From Pseudoalteromonas amylolytica (GTDB lineage: Bacteria; Pseudomonadota; Gammaproteobacteria; Enterobacterales; Alteromonadaceae), in contig NZ_MKJU01000025.1 of the NCBI RefSeq assembly GCF_001854605.1, positions 496,378-560,377 on the forward strand: DNA of 64,000 bases. The letters run 5' to 3'. This document shows positions 26,400-36,116 of this stretch, piece after piece. The notes under the pieces were generated by a model that saw only the letters and a list, made by a program, of their open reading frames with translations, ran no database searches and was not told the DNA's origin. Numbering within the stretch: position 1 is the stretch's first letter; every line of letters begins with the position of its first letter. The position numbers and the translations under genes were made by a program.

Positions 26400-27338
26400 C
26401 TACTTAAGTTCTTGCGCTACTTCTGCAATTTTCTGTCTTAACCAAATATGGCTGGCGTCACGGTGTAACAGTGGGCTCCAGATCATATCTAGCTCAAACG
26501 GTGGAATAGGGAAAGGCGGTTCTAAAATCGCTATTGCAGGGTCATCTTTGTAGATGTTCGCTGCTTTTGAAGGTAAAGTGGCGACCAAGTTCTGTTCTTT
26601 TGCTAAATGTATAGCAACATGATAGTTACGAGTAAACGTTGCAATATTACGATGTTTGCCAAAATGTGCGAGCGCCTCATCAACCCAACCAAGTTTTTGT
26701 ACATCCGCAGGGTCCATACCCACACCCACACCAAAACCGGTTTTACTCACCCAAATATGACGAGCTTTCAAATATGCGTCCAGATTAAAGTTGTCGATGA
26801 TAGGGTTATCGGATTTAATTAAACAACAAAAACTATCCTTCCAAATTTGCTTGTGGTGAAACGATTGCGGTAAATTTTCAAAACGGTTAATCGCCATATC
26901 AACCTTGCCATTTTCTACATCATGAAAGGTAACATCACTTGGTGTGAGAATATCTAGGGTGGTATCTGGCGCTTCCTCATGAAGTTTATTTAGTAACTTA
27001 GGAGCCAAGGTACTGGCTGCGTAGTCACTGGCCATGATGCGAAAGACACGATTACTTTGACTGGCGACAAATTCCCTATTTGGTGCGAGCGTTTCCTCCA
27101 ACGTCATTAAAATACCGCGTATGACGGGTTGCAGTTCAAGCGCTCGTTCTGTGGGAACCATTCCTTCGCTAGTGCGAACTAAAATCGGATCATTGAATAA
27201 ATTACGTAGCCGTTTTAGTCCATTACTCATTGCAGGCTGAGTGATACTTAACTGGTTTGCAGCGCGAGTAACGTTGCACTCACGCAGTAACGTATCTAGG
27301 TAGACTAAGAGGTTAAGGTCAATTTTACTAATGTTCAC
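26400..27338 (-). CDS. LysR-family transcriptional regulator
   Basis: 312 residues from a GTG start at 27338, preceded by AAGGAACG. The N-terminal winged helix is clear: D-L-N-L-L-V-Y-L-D-T-L near residue 8, then V-T-R-A-A-N-Q-L-S-I-T-Q-P-A-M-S-N and L-F-N-D-P-I-L-V-R. The style (D-L-N-L-L, N-G-L-K-R-L-R) is that of the NodD/LeuO/NahR branch. Residues 90-300 form the effector-binding domain. It follows aceK on the same strand by 21 bases, so it may be read from the aceK transcript; its target is not known. Confidence 0.9.
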   Translation of the reverse strand: MNISKIDLNLLVYLDTLLRECNVTRAANQLSITQPAMSNGLKRLRNLFNDPILVRTSEGMVPTERALELQPVIRGILMTLEETLAPNREFVASQSNRVFRIMASDYAASTLAPKLLNKLHEEAPDTTLDILTPSDVTFHDVENGKVDMAINRFENLPQSFHHKQIWKDSFCCLIKSDNPIIDNFNLDAYLKARHIWVSKTGFGVGVGMDPADVQKLGWVDEALAHFGKHRNIATFTRNYHVAIHLAKEQNLVATLPSKAANIYKDDPAIAILEPPFPIPPFELDMIWSPLLHRDASHIWLRQKIAEVAQELK

Positions 27339-27359
27339 GGCGTTCCTTTATGGTTTTAT

Positions 27360-29090
27360 CTAAGTGGATAAAGCGCTGCTCTTGTGGATAAAGCGCTGCT
27401 CTTGTGGATAAGGAAATATATGTTTTACAACCTTATTTTTAACATCTAGCTGTGCTTGTTGCCAGTAACTTGCTGATAAAAGCTCTGGGTGAGCTTTTTC
27501 AAATATGGCCCTGAGTGTAGGGTTTGTGAGAACAAATGTACACAGTTGCTCTGGAAATACATCTTGTGGTGCCGCGGAGTGCTCATCAATACCCGAATAT
27601 AGGTCGGATAAGTCAGTTTTTGGCATATCCCTAAAGTTCATATCAGTGAGATACTGAACCTCATCATAATCATAAAAAATTACGCGCAAATGTTTACTGA
27701 CACCGAAATTTTTTAACAGCATATCGCCTGGAAAAATATTGGCTTGGAGCATTTCTTTGATAGCATTTCCATAGTCCCTCATGACAACTTCAGTTTGTTC
27801 GTCACTTGCATTGTGCAAGTACAGATTGAGGGGGGTCATACGTCGTTCAATATACAAGTGCTTGATAATCAACATATCACCTTCCTCTAACAAGCTCTCT
27901 GAGATGGTGCTACGCAGTTGCGTTAACAACTCAGGGGCGATACGAGATTTAGGGATAACCACGTTAGAGTATTCGATTGTATCAGCCATTCTGCCAACAC
28001 GGTCATGGTTTTTAACCAAGTGATAACGCGCCAGTACCGTGTCTCGCCCAAAAGGTTTACTCTCAGAGAACTTATCTTTAATCACCTTGAATACATAGGG
28101 AAAGTTTTCGAGCGTAAATACCATCATTACCATGCCTGGTGTACCTGGTGCGAGAGTAAATTGGTCTTGGCTATTTTTTAAATGATCCAAAAACTCCCTG
28201 TAGAACTCGGTTTTACCTTGTTTATGAAAACCAATGGCATTGTAAAGCTCAGCGGGAGTCTTATTAGGCATGAGTTGGTTTAAAAATCTAACCAAGGCGG
28301 AGGGGGCATGAGTTTCTACCATGAAATAGGCTCGAGCAAAGCCAAAAATCACCCTCATTTGCGATGAATTAGTCAGCAGCGCATCTATGTATAGCCCGCC
28401 TTTTTCATGGTGAAGTACCGAGATGATAAAAGGTTGGATACCACTTTTGGAAACCACTCGGCCAATAATATAGGCCCCTTTATTACGGTAAAATGGCGCT
28501 TGCAGTATATCAAAACGCATCATATGGCTTCGGTGGTGTGTATCCGGCGCCTGACGCATAAAGGCCTTCATTAATAGTTTGATATCTCGGTTTAAATTTT
28601 GAAAATTACACTTAAAGTCAATCTGTTTTATGATCCGCTGTATGGTCGGTTTTAGCCCTGATACAACGGGAAAATAGCTGCGATACTCTGCTTCAACAGG
28701 CAGAGCAGGTGCATCTTTTAAAGTGGTTTCAACAAAAATAAAGTCGTTATTAAAATAGCGCCTGTGAAACAGGCGACAAAAAACGGAGTTGTAAAAGGTC
28801 TCGGCCAACTCCGCTTGGGGGTGGAAGCTAAGTAACTCTAAGTAATCTTTTTTAATTTGATACCAAAGGGACTCATCGAGTTTCGTACAGGGAAGTGATG
28901 TTTTTAAACGTTCTACAGTTTCTTCAACACGCTCATCGTAATGGCTAATTCTAGATTTACTAATTTGCTGAATTCTCGACCAGTCTTGTTGTGAAAATGC
29001 TAGCCCAGTCTGTTTTGTGATGCTTTGAAAGCGCTGATAATGCTCGGTAAATCCCGCCAAAATCAGCTCTGCAATAGTAAAAGAGTGCAC
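27360..29090 (-). CDS. aceK: Isocitrate dehydrogenase kinase/phosphatase
   Basis: 576 residues, full length (E. coli 578). It matches AceK throughout: the N-terminal regulatory half with L-I-L-A-G-F-T-E-H-Y and the kinase half with A-P-G-T-P-G-M-V-M-M-V-F-T-L, V-F-K-V-I-K-D-K-F and V-G-R-M-A-D-T. AceK switches Icd between active and phosphorylated states and so sends isocitrate to the glyoxylate shunt. aceA and aceB are not next to it here. The last 7 codons come from a 20-bp tandem duplication (27364-27403) that shifted the frame near the end. Confidence 0.95.
   Translation of the reverse strand: MHSFTIAELILAGFTEHYQRFQSITKQTGLAFSQQDWSRIQQISKSRISHYDERVEETVERLKTSLPCTKLDESLWYQIKKDYLELLSFHPQAELAETFYNSVFCRLFHRRYFNNDFIFVETTLKDAPALPVEAEYRSYFPVVSGLKPTIQRIIKQIDFKCNFQNLNRDIKLLMKAFMRQAPDTHHRSHMMRFDILQAPFYRNKGAYIIGRVVSKSGIQPFIISVLHHEKGGLYIDALLTNSSQMRVIFGFARAYFMVETHAPSALVRFLNQLMPNKTPAELYNAIGFHKQGKTEFYREFLDHLKNSQDQFTLAPGTPGMVMMVFTLENFPYVFKVIKDKFSESKPFGRDTVLARYHLVKNHDRVGRMADTIEYSNVVIPKSRIAPELLTQLRSTISESLLEEGDMLIIKHLYIERRMTPLNLYLHNASDEQTEVVMRDYGNAIKEMLQANIFPGDMLLKNFGVSKHLRVIFYDYDEVQYLTDMNFRDMPKTDLSDLYSGIDEHSAAPQDVFPEQLCTFVLTNPTLRAIFEKAHPELLSASYWQQAQLDVKNKVVKHIFPYPQEQRFIHKSSALST
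27364..27403. repeat. 20-bp exact tandem duplication at the 3' end of aceK
   Basis: The unit starting GTGGATAAAG occurs at 27364-27383 and 27384-27403, with 8 more matching bases following. Being 20 bases, it changes the reading frame of the aceK tail and moves the stop. Confidence 0.95.
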
Positions 29091-29150
29091 GCTAATACCT
29101 CAAGTGGTAAGACCTCTTGCTAGGTTAGCTTTTTTTAGCACTTGTGTCAC

Positions 29151-29624
29151 TTATTCGTAACGTTTAAGTTTTCTTTCTAATTGAGCGATTTGCTTGTTTA
29201 GCTTTTTGGCCTGTTTGTGATAGACCTTGTTGATGGCTTTAAGTTGGCGTTTGATGTCATCAAGTGTTTCTTTGCGTTCTTTGTCATCCATAATGCGATT
29301 AACCCGAAGCTGTTGATTACGTGTGTCTTGATCTCGTTCACGAGTTAAAATAGCGGCTTCGTGTTTTTTCGCTCTTAATTCATTTTTTAGATTGCGGATG
29401 ATCTGTTGCTTTTCAAGATTATTGAGCGTTTTGTAATGTTGCTCGGAAGTCATACCCGATTTAGGATCTACGTTGGTAAGCGTATGTTGAGTGGCGTTAC
29501 CAGCACAAGGAAACTGACTGTAAACAGTCCCTCTCTCAGTAACGCATTTGTAATAGTTAACGATTGTTTTAGCTTGGCTAGGAAGGGAAAGTAATAATGC
29601 CAGAACAAATATACTACGTATCAT
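29151..29624 (-). CDS. DUF4124-domain secreted protein
   Basis: 157 residues. A signal peptide ends near residue 18 (P-S-Q-A). Residues 22-45 carry the DUF4124 pattern: Y-Y-K-C-V-T-E-R-G-T-V-Y-S-Q-F-P-C, with two Cys. From residue 55 the chain is a long charged coiled coil with many Lys, Arg and Glu. DUF4124 proteins are small periplasmic proteins of unknown role. It lies between yejM and aceK on the same strand with its own spacing, so it may be a separate unit. Confidence 0.75.
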   Translation of the reverse strand: MIRSIFVLALLLSLPSQAKTIVNYYKCVTERGTVYSQFPCAGNATQHTLTNVDPKSGMTSEQHYKTLNNLEKQQIIRNLKNELRAKKHEAAILTRERDQDTRNQQLRVNRIMDDKERKETLDDIKRQLKAINKVYHKQAKKLNKQIAQLERKLKRYE

Positions 29625-29685
29625 AGTTTTTCCTTTTGTTAAATTCTCCTAACACAAAGATAGACAAACATTAGGAAATGGCAAA

Positions 29686-31182
29686 TTATGGCGTATGTTT
29701 CTGTGATGAAAACTTCTTCAACACTTTGATATTATTGATTAAAAATGGAATATCCAACTTTTGATCAATCGCAAAACCCTCAGTACCAGAAACATTTTTA
29801 TAGCTGCCGTCTTGGCTAACAAGTGTTATGCGGTCTTTACGAAAAGCAACCAGCACACCTTGCGTATAGTTGACTCCCTCATTACTGATCGAGTGCTTGA
29901 GATCTCTACCCAACATAGTGCTGGTGGCAAGCTGAGGGCAGCCTAAGTGACTTGCAACAAGCGTATACATGATGTCGTGTAATTGCTTAAAAGTAGGCTG
30001 ATCTACAGCATCAAAATAGTTGCTGTAAAACATACCGTTGTAGACAATATCGGTACTGTGAGGCGCTAGAGAAAACGCAATAACTGGGCCCTCAATATTT
30101 TTATCGGTATTAAGTTGATTAGCACTGATAATTTTTATAGGTGCTTCTTTAACGTCTATATCATCGATAAAACTTAACCCACTGACACTGACAAGCTGAC
30201 CCTCAGAACTCCAAGGTGGTTGCTCGTTTTGTGACATCGCCGATTTATAGTATGCAGGCAACCCGTACACAAGGTTAAAAATTGCGTCATTATGGTCAGA
30301 GGGTTGTAATAATTGAGCTGTTGGTTGTAGCTGATATTTGTTAGCAAACGCGGTTAATGCAGCGTGCTGTTCAAATACCACCACTGTAGCTGGTATTTCA
30401 TTTTGTGGCAGGCATTTCGGTAGTGGCCTATTAAATGCAAATTGGCTTTGTGCATTTGTTAAGCTGATGTCTCGCGCTTGTTCGTATTGCTTGATATCTA
30501 ATAGGTCATGGCGAGCTAATAGTGTTTTTGCCGTTGTCGGATAAGACAATGGCAGAATATTATCTTGTTTGGTGACATCAAAATAGGCATTAGCATCAGC
30601 CCATATATGGATACTGTGACTGGTTGCAAAACAGCTTACTAAAATGGCGGTAGCATATTTTGGAAATCTATATTGTTTTAGCTCAGCTAGATGTCGCCAT
30701 GCACGATTGCCTGCCAGCAACTCAAAAACAAATACTGCTAAAATAAAGCCCACAGCTAAAACAGAAACGAGTATTGGTGAAACACTAAACTTTCCCCAAA
30801 GCAAAGATAAGATCTCTGGTAGTGCTTGAATGTTTAAGTGATAGCCAAGTTGAAAGTATACAAAAGCATCAAGAGAGAGAGTTGAGATCCCACATGTTGC
30901 CAGTAGTGCGGCCATCCCCCTTATATGCCTTGGATACGGAAATACAAGACTCAAAGGAAATATGGTCAAAACAAAGGCGCAAAACGTGATAAAGCTGGTA
31001 TGACTTAGCCAAGTAATCAACATGTAAAAGCCGCCCAACGCTGACGTGGGTGGCTTATCTGCAAGTAAGTAACTGATACTGATCAGTAAGACTAAGCCGA
31101 TGTTTGCAAAGGTAAACCAGTGCCCCCAACTAAGAAGTTGGCTAGCTTTAGACGAAAACGGGCTTTGAGGGGTTAAATTCAT
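29686..31182 (-). CDS. YejM/LapC/PbgA-like inner membrane protein (DUF3413), short form
   Basis: 498 residues (E. coli YejM has about 586). About five membrane helices lie in residues 15-195 (DUF3413), then a linker and a periplasmic alkaline-phosphatase-like domain that is shorter and diverged: the A-I-F-N-L-V-Y-G-L-P stretch near residue 305 corresponds to the G-I-F-x-L-F-Y-G-I element of YejM. YejM senses LPS and protects LpxC from FtsH/LapB. The gene follows yejL by four bases on the same strand, the normal gene order. Loss of sequence in the periplasmic part makes LPS sensing here uncertain. Confidence 0.8.
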   Translation of the reverse strand: MNLTPQSPFSSKASQLLSWGHWFTFANIGLVLLISISYLLADKPPTSALGGFYMLITWLSHTSFITFCAFVLTIFPLSLVFPYPRHIRGMAALLATCGISTLSLDAFVYFQLGYHLNIQALPEILSLLWGKFSVSPILVSVLAVGFILAVFVFELLAGNRAWRHLAELKQYRFPKYATAILVSCFATSHSIHIWADANAYFDVTKQDNILPLSYPTTAKTLLARHDLLDIKQYEQARDISLTNAQSQFAFNRPLPKCLPQNEIPATVVVFEQHAALTAFANKYQLQPTAQLLQPSDHNDAIFNLVYGLPAYYKSAMSQNEQPPWSSEGQLVSVSGLSFIDDIDVKEAPIKIISANQLNTDKNIEGPVIAFSLAPHSTDIVYNGMFYSNYFDAVDQPTFKQLHDIMYTLVASHLGCPQLATSTMLGRDLKHSISNEGVNYTQGVLVAFRKDRITLVSQDGSYKNVSGTEGFAIDQKLDIPFLINNIKVLKKFSSQKHTP

Positions 31183-31186
31183 CCAG

Positions 31187-31411
31187 TTATTTTACCGATT
31201 GTACGAGCGCTTTAGAGAAGTTATCCGCAACTGTTTGTCTTTTCGCTTCAGGCACATGCTCTTTTAAAATATGCGTGATAGAATTTCCTAAACACATAAG
31301 ACTCAAATCAACCGGTGCCTGCGCTTGAGTGAGCACATCAATTAGCTGGTCAACAATTTGTTCAACTTGTTCGTTGGAATATTTAGATTGGATAGGCATC
31401 AGTTGGTTCAA
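31187..31411 (-). CDS. yejL: YejL family protein (DUF1414)
   Basis: 74 residues, the usual size. Matches YejL: S-K-Y-S-N-E-Q-V-E-Q-I-V near residue 9, D-L-S-L-M-C-L-G-N and a C-terminal V-A-D-N-F-S-K-A-L. Function unknown; it lies between yejK (divergent) and yejM in enterics too. Probably co-transcribed with yejM. Confidence 0.92.
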   Translation of the reverse strand: MNQLMPIQSKYSNEQVEQIVDQLIDVLTQAQAPVDLSLMCLGNSITHILKEHVPEAKRQTVADNFSKALVQSVK

Positions 31412-31464
31412 TATTAAAGAGTTATAATTTTTTCATTTTAACACCAGAGGCGTGAAAAACAAAC

Positions 31465-32478
31465 ATGAGCATAGAGGTGAATAAGCTAGTTGTACATTAT
31501 GTCGACAAGCACGATGAAGATACGCAGATCCACTTACGTGAAGATGAAATGCAAATTAACGATAAAGTTAATGTGTTCATTGAACAGTTACATCATGCTT
31601 ACAATGGCAAACCAGGCAAAGGGTATTGCGCATTCAGCGGTGAAAAAAACAGTCAAGTGTCTGCTGCAATGCAGAGTTATCGTAACAATGAACTGGGGTT
31701 TTGGCACTTTACGCAGCAAGCAACAGAGGTTTTAAAAGAAGAACTGAATAAATACGCGTTTAATGAAGTTGGCTATTTGGTGTTTTGTCAATACCAATAT
31801 GTGGCGACAGATTATGTACTCATTGCATTAATCAATATCAAAGAACATTATTCAATTACTTCCGAGCTTGATTTGTCAGCATCTCGACATTTAGATATTT
31901 CTCGTATGCAGCTGGCGGCTAGGATTGACTTGACGGCGTGGGATACACAACCTGATGATGCACGCTACATCTCGTTCATAAAGGGCAGAGCAGGACGTAA
32001 AGTCGCAGACTTTTTCTTAGACTTTTTAGGCTGTGAAGAAGGGATTGACCCAAAACAACAATCACAAGTGATGCTTGACGCGGTGGAAGATTACCTAAGT
32101 GAGCAACAATTCAATAAGCAGGAAAAGGACACCTTACGTAAGGAAGTATTCGACTACTGTAATGATTGTGTTGCTTCTGGGGAAGATGCCAACATCGAAT
32201 CTTTATCTGAAACGCTGTCTAAATCCTCTGATGCACCGTTTGACGATTTCTATAAAGAGCAAGGTTACGATCTTGCAGAATCTTTCCCCGTAGACAAGAA
32301 AACCGTTAGCACTATGGTGAAGTTTTCTGGCCTAGGGGGTGGCGTAAGCGTGGGGTTTGAGCGTAAGCATTTAGGTGAAAGAGTTGTCTATGATGCGCGC
32401 AACGATACTTTAACTATTAAAGGGATCCCACCGAATCTAAAAGATCAGTTACAACGTTTTTATGAAGAAAATGAGTAA
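31465..32478 (+). CDS. yejK: Nucleoid-associated protein YejK
   Basis: 337 residues, standard length. The N-terminal half fits YejK/NdpA (V-N-K-L-V-V-H-Y, K-G-Y-C-A-F-S-G) and the C-terminal end has V-G-F-E-R-K-H-L and L-T-I-K-G-I-P-P-N-L-K. It binds the nucleoid; its exact role is not settled. Divergent from yejL/yejM across 53 bases, so the two units share one short promoter region. A hairpin follows its stop. Confidence 0.93.
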   Translation: MSIEVNKLVVHYVDKHDEDTQIHLREDEMQINDKVNVFIEQLHHAYNGKPGKGYCAFSGEKNSQVSAAMQSYRNNELGFWHFTQQATEVLKEELNKYAFNEVGYLVFCQYQYVATDYVLIALINIKEHYSITSELDLSASRHLDISRMQLAARIDLTAWDTQPDDARYISFIKGRAGRKVADFFLDFLGCEEGIDPKQQSQVMLDAVEDYLSEQQFNKQEKDTLRKEVFDYCNDCVASGEDANIESLSETLSKSSDAPFDDFYKEQGYDLAESFPVDKKTVSTMVKFSGLGGGVSVGFERKHLGERVVYDARNDTLTIKGIPPNLKDQLQRFYEENE

Positions 32479-32493
32479 GCTTCTAGGTGGATA

Positions 32494-32520
32494 TTGCCGC
32501 AGGTTATAAACTGCGGCATT
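32494..32520 (+). terminator. Hairpin after yejK, weak terminator
   Basis: TTGCCGCAG and CTGCGGCA pair around GTTATAAA, 16 bases past the yejK stop. The following T-run is only two bases, so termination strength is doubtful. Confidence 0.45.
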
Positions 32521-32559
32521 AAGTGTCGTAATTCATATCTGCGCTTACAATGTTGCTGA

Positions 32560-32626
32560 TAAATCGTGGAGATAAATCGTGGACACCCACCCCCGCGCGT
32601 TAAATCGCGTCGCGTAAATCGTGGAC
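32560..32626. repeat. REP-like repeat mosaic, left of the IS3 remnant
   Basis: Holds several copies of TAAATCGTGGA (32560, 32573, 32615, and a variant near 32601). One is followed by CACCCACCCC as in the full hairpin at 33063. These are the kind of short palindromes that RAYT transposases act upon. The array ends abruptly at the IS3 terminus. Confidence 0.65.
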
Positions 32627-33105
<479 letters not shown>

Positions 33106-33153
33106 TTAGTTTCTTCAAAATTCAGATCAAATTCAAAGTTCAAGGAGTGAACG

Positions 33154-34128
33154 ATGGGATTAGCAAGGAAGCGACAAATCAGTTTGTCGGATACTAGATA
33201 TTATCATTGTGTTTCACGGTGTGTTCGCCGTGCATTTTTGTGCGGAGAAGATAAGTTTACGGGTAAATCATATGAGCATCGAAGGGGGTGGGTAGAAGAA
33301 CGCTTACTGTTTTTAACGCAAGTATTTTGTATTGATGTCTGCGCGTATGCAGTGATGAGCAATCATACCCATGTTGTATTGTATGTGGATGATAAAAAGG
33401 CACAGAGATTGAGTGATAGGGCGGTACTTATACGTTGGCATAAGCTGTTTAAAGGTTCAATTCTAAGCCATAAATATCTGCAAGGAGAGCGTTTAGACGA
33501 AGGGCAGCGGTTCTTCTTGAACAAAGAGATAAAAGAATATCGCAATCGTTTATCGAGTATTAGCTGGTTTATGCGGGTGTTGAATGAAGGCATAGCACGC
33601 CAGGCAAATCGAGAAGATAATTGTACAGGTAGATTTTGGGAAGGGCGCTTTAAATCGCAGGCTTTACTCGATGAAGCAGCTTTGATGACTTGTATGGCCT
33701 ATGTGGACTTAAACCCGATTCGGGCGAAGATAGCTAAAACACCAGAAGAATCAAACCATACCAGTATTAAACAACGCTGTGAACATGCCAAAGTGGGTAA
33801 ACAACCAAAACAACTGGCGCGATTTGCGGGCAACCCAAGAAAACACATGCCAAAGGGTTTACCTTTTGAGCTTAAAAGCTACTTAGAGCTTGTTGAACTC
33901 ACAGGGAAATGTATTCGTACAGACAAGCGAGGTTACATAGCACAACATCAAGCGCCAATCTTAGAGAGATTAAATATCAAAGTAGAGAATTGGCTAAAAC
34001 TGACCACCCAATTTGAACAGGTGTTTAAAGGTGCTATAGGTAAAGAAAGAGCACTAGATATGTATTGTGAGCGCGCTACTTTGAAGCGACGGCGAAGCAT
34101 CAACAATAGCAAAGCGTTACTGACCTAA
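33154..34128 (+). CDS. REP-associated tyrosine transposase (RAYT, Y1/HUH family)
   Basis: 324 residues. An AAGGAGTG lies before the ATG. The N-terminus R-Q-I-S-L-S-D-T-R-Y-Y-H-C-V-S-R-C is typical of this group. The HUH motif appears as N-H-T-H-V-V near residues 70-75, and the probable catalytic Tyr lies in C-M-A-Y-V-D-L-N-P-I-R. The protein is longer than IS200 TnpA and lacks a TnpB partner. RAYTs are single-copy domesticated enzymes linked to REP palindromes, and one such palindrome lies just upstream. It looks intact. Confidence 0.85.
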   Translation: MGLARKRQISLSDTRYYHCVSRCVRRAFLCGEDKFTGKSYEHRRGWVEERLLFLTQVFCIDVCAYAVMSNHTHVVLYVDDKKAQRLSDRAVLIRWHKLFKGSILSHKYLQGERLDEGQRFFLNKEIKEYRNRLSSISWFMRVLNEGIARQANREDNCTGRFWEGRFKSQALLDEAALMTCMAYVDLNPIRAKIAKTPEESNHTSIKQRCEHAKVGKQPKQLARFAGNPRKHMPKGLPFELKSYLELVELTGKCIRTDKRGYIAQHQAPILERLNIKVENWLKLTTQFEQVFKGAIGKERALDMYCERATLKRRRSINNSKALLT

Positions 34129-34524
34129 TCGACAATTACTCCACATAAATAATGTGCTCAGATGCAAAAAAGAAAGGGTAGGGGTAGTCGTGGGCAAACT
34201 ACAGGAATAAATACCTAGTAGCCCATATGAGACATTTTAAATAGTCTTTTAAAGGTACATAGTTTGATAATATATGGAAGTGACGTCGGCGAATTGTTTT
34301 GCTAGATTTAGAGGGGCTATTTTTAAAGAGGCTGTCCACGTATTAATGCTCAAAACTGCCCTTTAGTATATTAACGTTAACTCACAATGGGGCAAAAACG
34401 AGTTACGCTTGAAGGTCAGTTTATGGCACAAATGAGACAGTCAGATTTGATTAGGTCCTACTCGTCGGCTCTGACAGATCAAGCTAAGACCTAATCAAAT
34501 TAAGCTTTTTTAGCTGCGACTAAA
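34129..34524. other. Gap right of the RAYT gene, with a 13-bp inverted repeat
   Basis: No gene seen. Arms at 34445-34457 (ATTTGATTAGGTC) and 34488-34500 (its exact complement) enclose 30 bases. The repeat lies just beyond the 3' end of the minus-strand lipoprotein gene, and could be its terminator or a small mobile remnant. No full REP copy was found on this side. Confidence 0.6.
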
Positions 34525-35508
34525 TTATACACCGCCATCGACGATAAACTGCGCAAGTTGTTGTGACAGCTTATCAGCTAACTTTTGCATGGCGTTGTGC
34601 TTGGCTGTTTGCGCATAAGAAGACGCGGCTTTCACTTTGTCATTGAAGTGGGCCTTTTCCATACCTTGTTCTTTTACCACCATAAAACTTTCGGCGATGC
34701 TGTAATGGGTGCCGGATTTGAATACCTCCTGCCAATTAACACGAAAAGCGAGCTCAAAATCAGCGTTATTCTTACTGATTTGAATACCATTGCTCGACAG
34801 TGAACTGGCCATCATATCGCGAATATTATTATGCTCTGAGGAGTCTGCAACAATGCTAAAGCTCAGTGTGTTGAGTACATGCTCGCTAAGTGATAATTGC
34901 GATAGTACGTCGTTGGACAGTGGGAGCTTAGGGCTTTGCAACATCTGTAAATAGTCGTTCAGTTTTTGCCTTTTTACGGCCAGAGTACGTAAACTGATTG
35001 CCTGTTTTAGGCGTTGTGACTTGCTTTGTTTAGAGAGTGAAATCTGCATAATTTCTTCATCAAGCGCATGAATGCTTAACTCTGTTTGCATAACCGCTTC
35101 AGTACGATTAAATGAAGCTAATGCATAGGCAGTATTGTTTTGCCAAAACTCGTCTTCTATCTTCACGCCTTGTAGTAAGATATTTGGAACTTTGCTACTG
35201 ATCAGCTCATCGACGTGATATTGCATCGACTTTTCGGTTGCTGATTGTGCAACCGTGGTGTGGGCAGCAATGGTGACATTGAGTTGCTTAGCTAGTGCAA
35301 GTCGAGCAGACTCCTGAGCGGCAAGCTTAGCATTTTGCTTGTCACCGACACTGTCAGCAATGCCAACTCCATAAATCAAATAATCAGAGCTTGGTGTACT
35401 GGTTAACCATTGTGGCTGAGCAACCTCAGTGGGCTGCGTGGCCGTTGTTTGGCATCCGCTTAGCATCAATGTGCTAATGCATAATATGCTTGTTAGTCTA
35501 GAAACCAT
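34525..35508 (-). CDS. LPP20-like lipoprotein
   Basis: 327 residues from the ATG at 35508; an earlier ATG at 35562 would put the signal peptide inside the chain. The lipobox L-S-G-C gives lipidation near residue 19. Residues 30-130 fit the LPP20 fold: P-Q-W-L-T-S-T-P, G-V-G-I-A and A-R-L-A-L-A-K-Q-L. The rest is less clear, with a second alpha/beta part toward the end. LPP20-like lipoproteins occur in the outer membrane and include FlgP-type proteins. It overlaps the LpoB-like gene by 11 bases, so the two are in one operon. Confidence 0.75.
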   Translation of the reverse strand: MVSRLTSILCISTLMLSGCQTTATQPTEVAQPQWLTSTPSSDYLIYGVGIADSVGDKQNAKLAAQESARLALAKQLNVTIAAHTTVAQSATEKSMQYHVDELISSKVPNILLQGVKIEDEFWQNNTAYALASFNRTEAVMQTELSIHALDEEIMQISLSKQSKSQRLKQAISLRTLAVKRQKLNDYLQMLQSPKLPLSNDVLSQLSLSEHVLNTLSFSIVADSSEHNNIRDMMASSLSSNGIQISKNNADFELAFRVNWQEVFKSGTHYSIAESFMVVKEQGMEKAHFNDKVKAASSYAQTAKHNAMQKLADKLSQQLAQFIVDGGV

Positions 35509-36112
35509 AGCCTGATCGCTCTTGCAGTTTTTGTATTTTCTTTTGGCCATTCCAAACCTCACGATTACTGGTCATATCAATCAGACGCAGGTCAACCTGA
35601 TAAAATGTAACGCGTGTGCCGCCTTGTTGATCTACAAAAGAGTTGATAGTACCGGATAACGCATAGTCAGCGCCTTGCTCTTGTCCCATTTCATTTTGTG
35701 TTTCTAGACTAGCGTTAAGTTCTTGATCTTTACGCTCATCTCTAATTTCCTGCCTGATCTCCTTATTGGCAACGAAGTCAGCTTGGCCAGAGCGCAAAAT
35801 TGCACGTTTCAAATCGTTCAAGAACGTATCCACGGCGATATGCTGGTGTGATTTGTTGCGAATAGACTGAATGATGATAGCAGGGCGAGTTCCTTCTTTT
35901 TTGAGGTGATCATTAACCCACGGGAAGCTCAACATGTCGCTGATCATTGCCTCGGAAACAAGCTGAGAGTCTTTACCATTCCATTTATCTGATAGCGCCA
36001 CTTCTTGATTAGCATCTATACGCTGTACTTTGGTGCTTTGACAGGCACTCAGTGCAAGTGTCGAGATTACCGCAAAAGGGACTAATTTAAGTAGCTTGCG
36101 ATTGTATTTCAT
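35498..36112 (-). CDS. LpoB-like outer membrane lipoprotein
   Basis: 204 residues with lipobox L-S-A-C (Cys near residue 24). Matches the LpoB/PBP1b-activator family pattern: R-P-A-I-I-I-Q-S-I-R-N-K-S near residue 75, A-D-Y-A-L-S-G-T-I near 150 and a C-terminal Y-Q-V-D-L-R-L-I-D-M. In E. coli LpoB spans the periplasm to turn on PBP1b. This member lacks a long Pro-rich linker, and the gene neighbourhood differs from E. coli, so activation of a PBP is not certain. Four bases separate it from the COG3014 gene. Confidence 0.78.
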   Translation of the reverse strand: MKYNRKLLKLVPFAVISTLALSACQSTKVQRIDANQEVALSDKWNGKDSQLVSEAMISDMLSFPWVNDHLKKEGTRPAIIIQSIRNKSHQHIAVDTFLNDLKRAILRSGQADFVANKEIRQEIRDERKDQELNASLETQNEMGQEQGADYALSGTINSFVDQQGGTRVTFYQVDLRLIDMTSNREVWNGQKKIQKLQERSGYGF

Positions 36113-36116
36113 ACCA

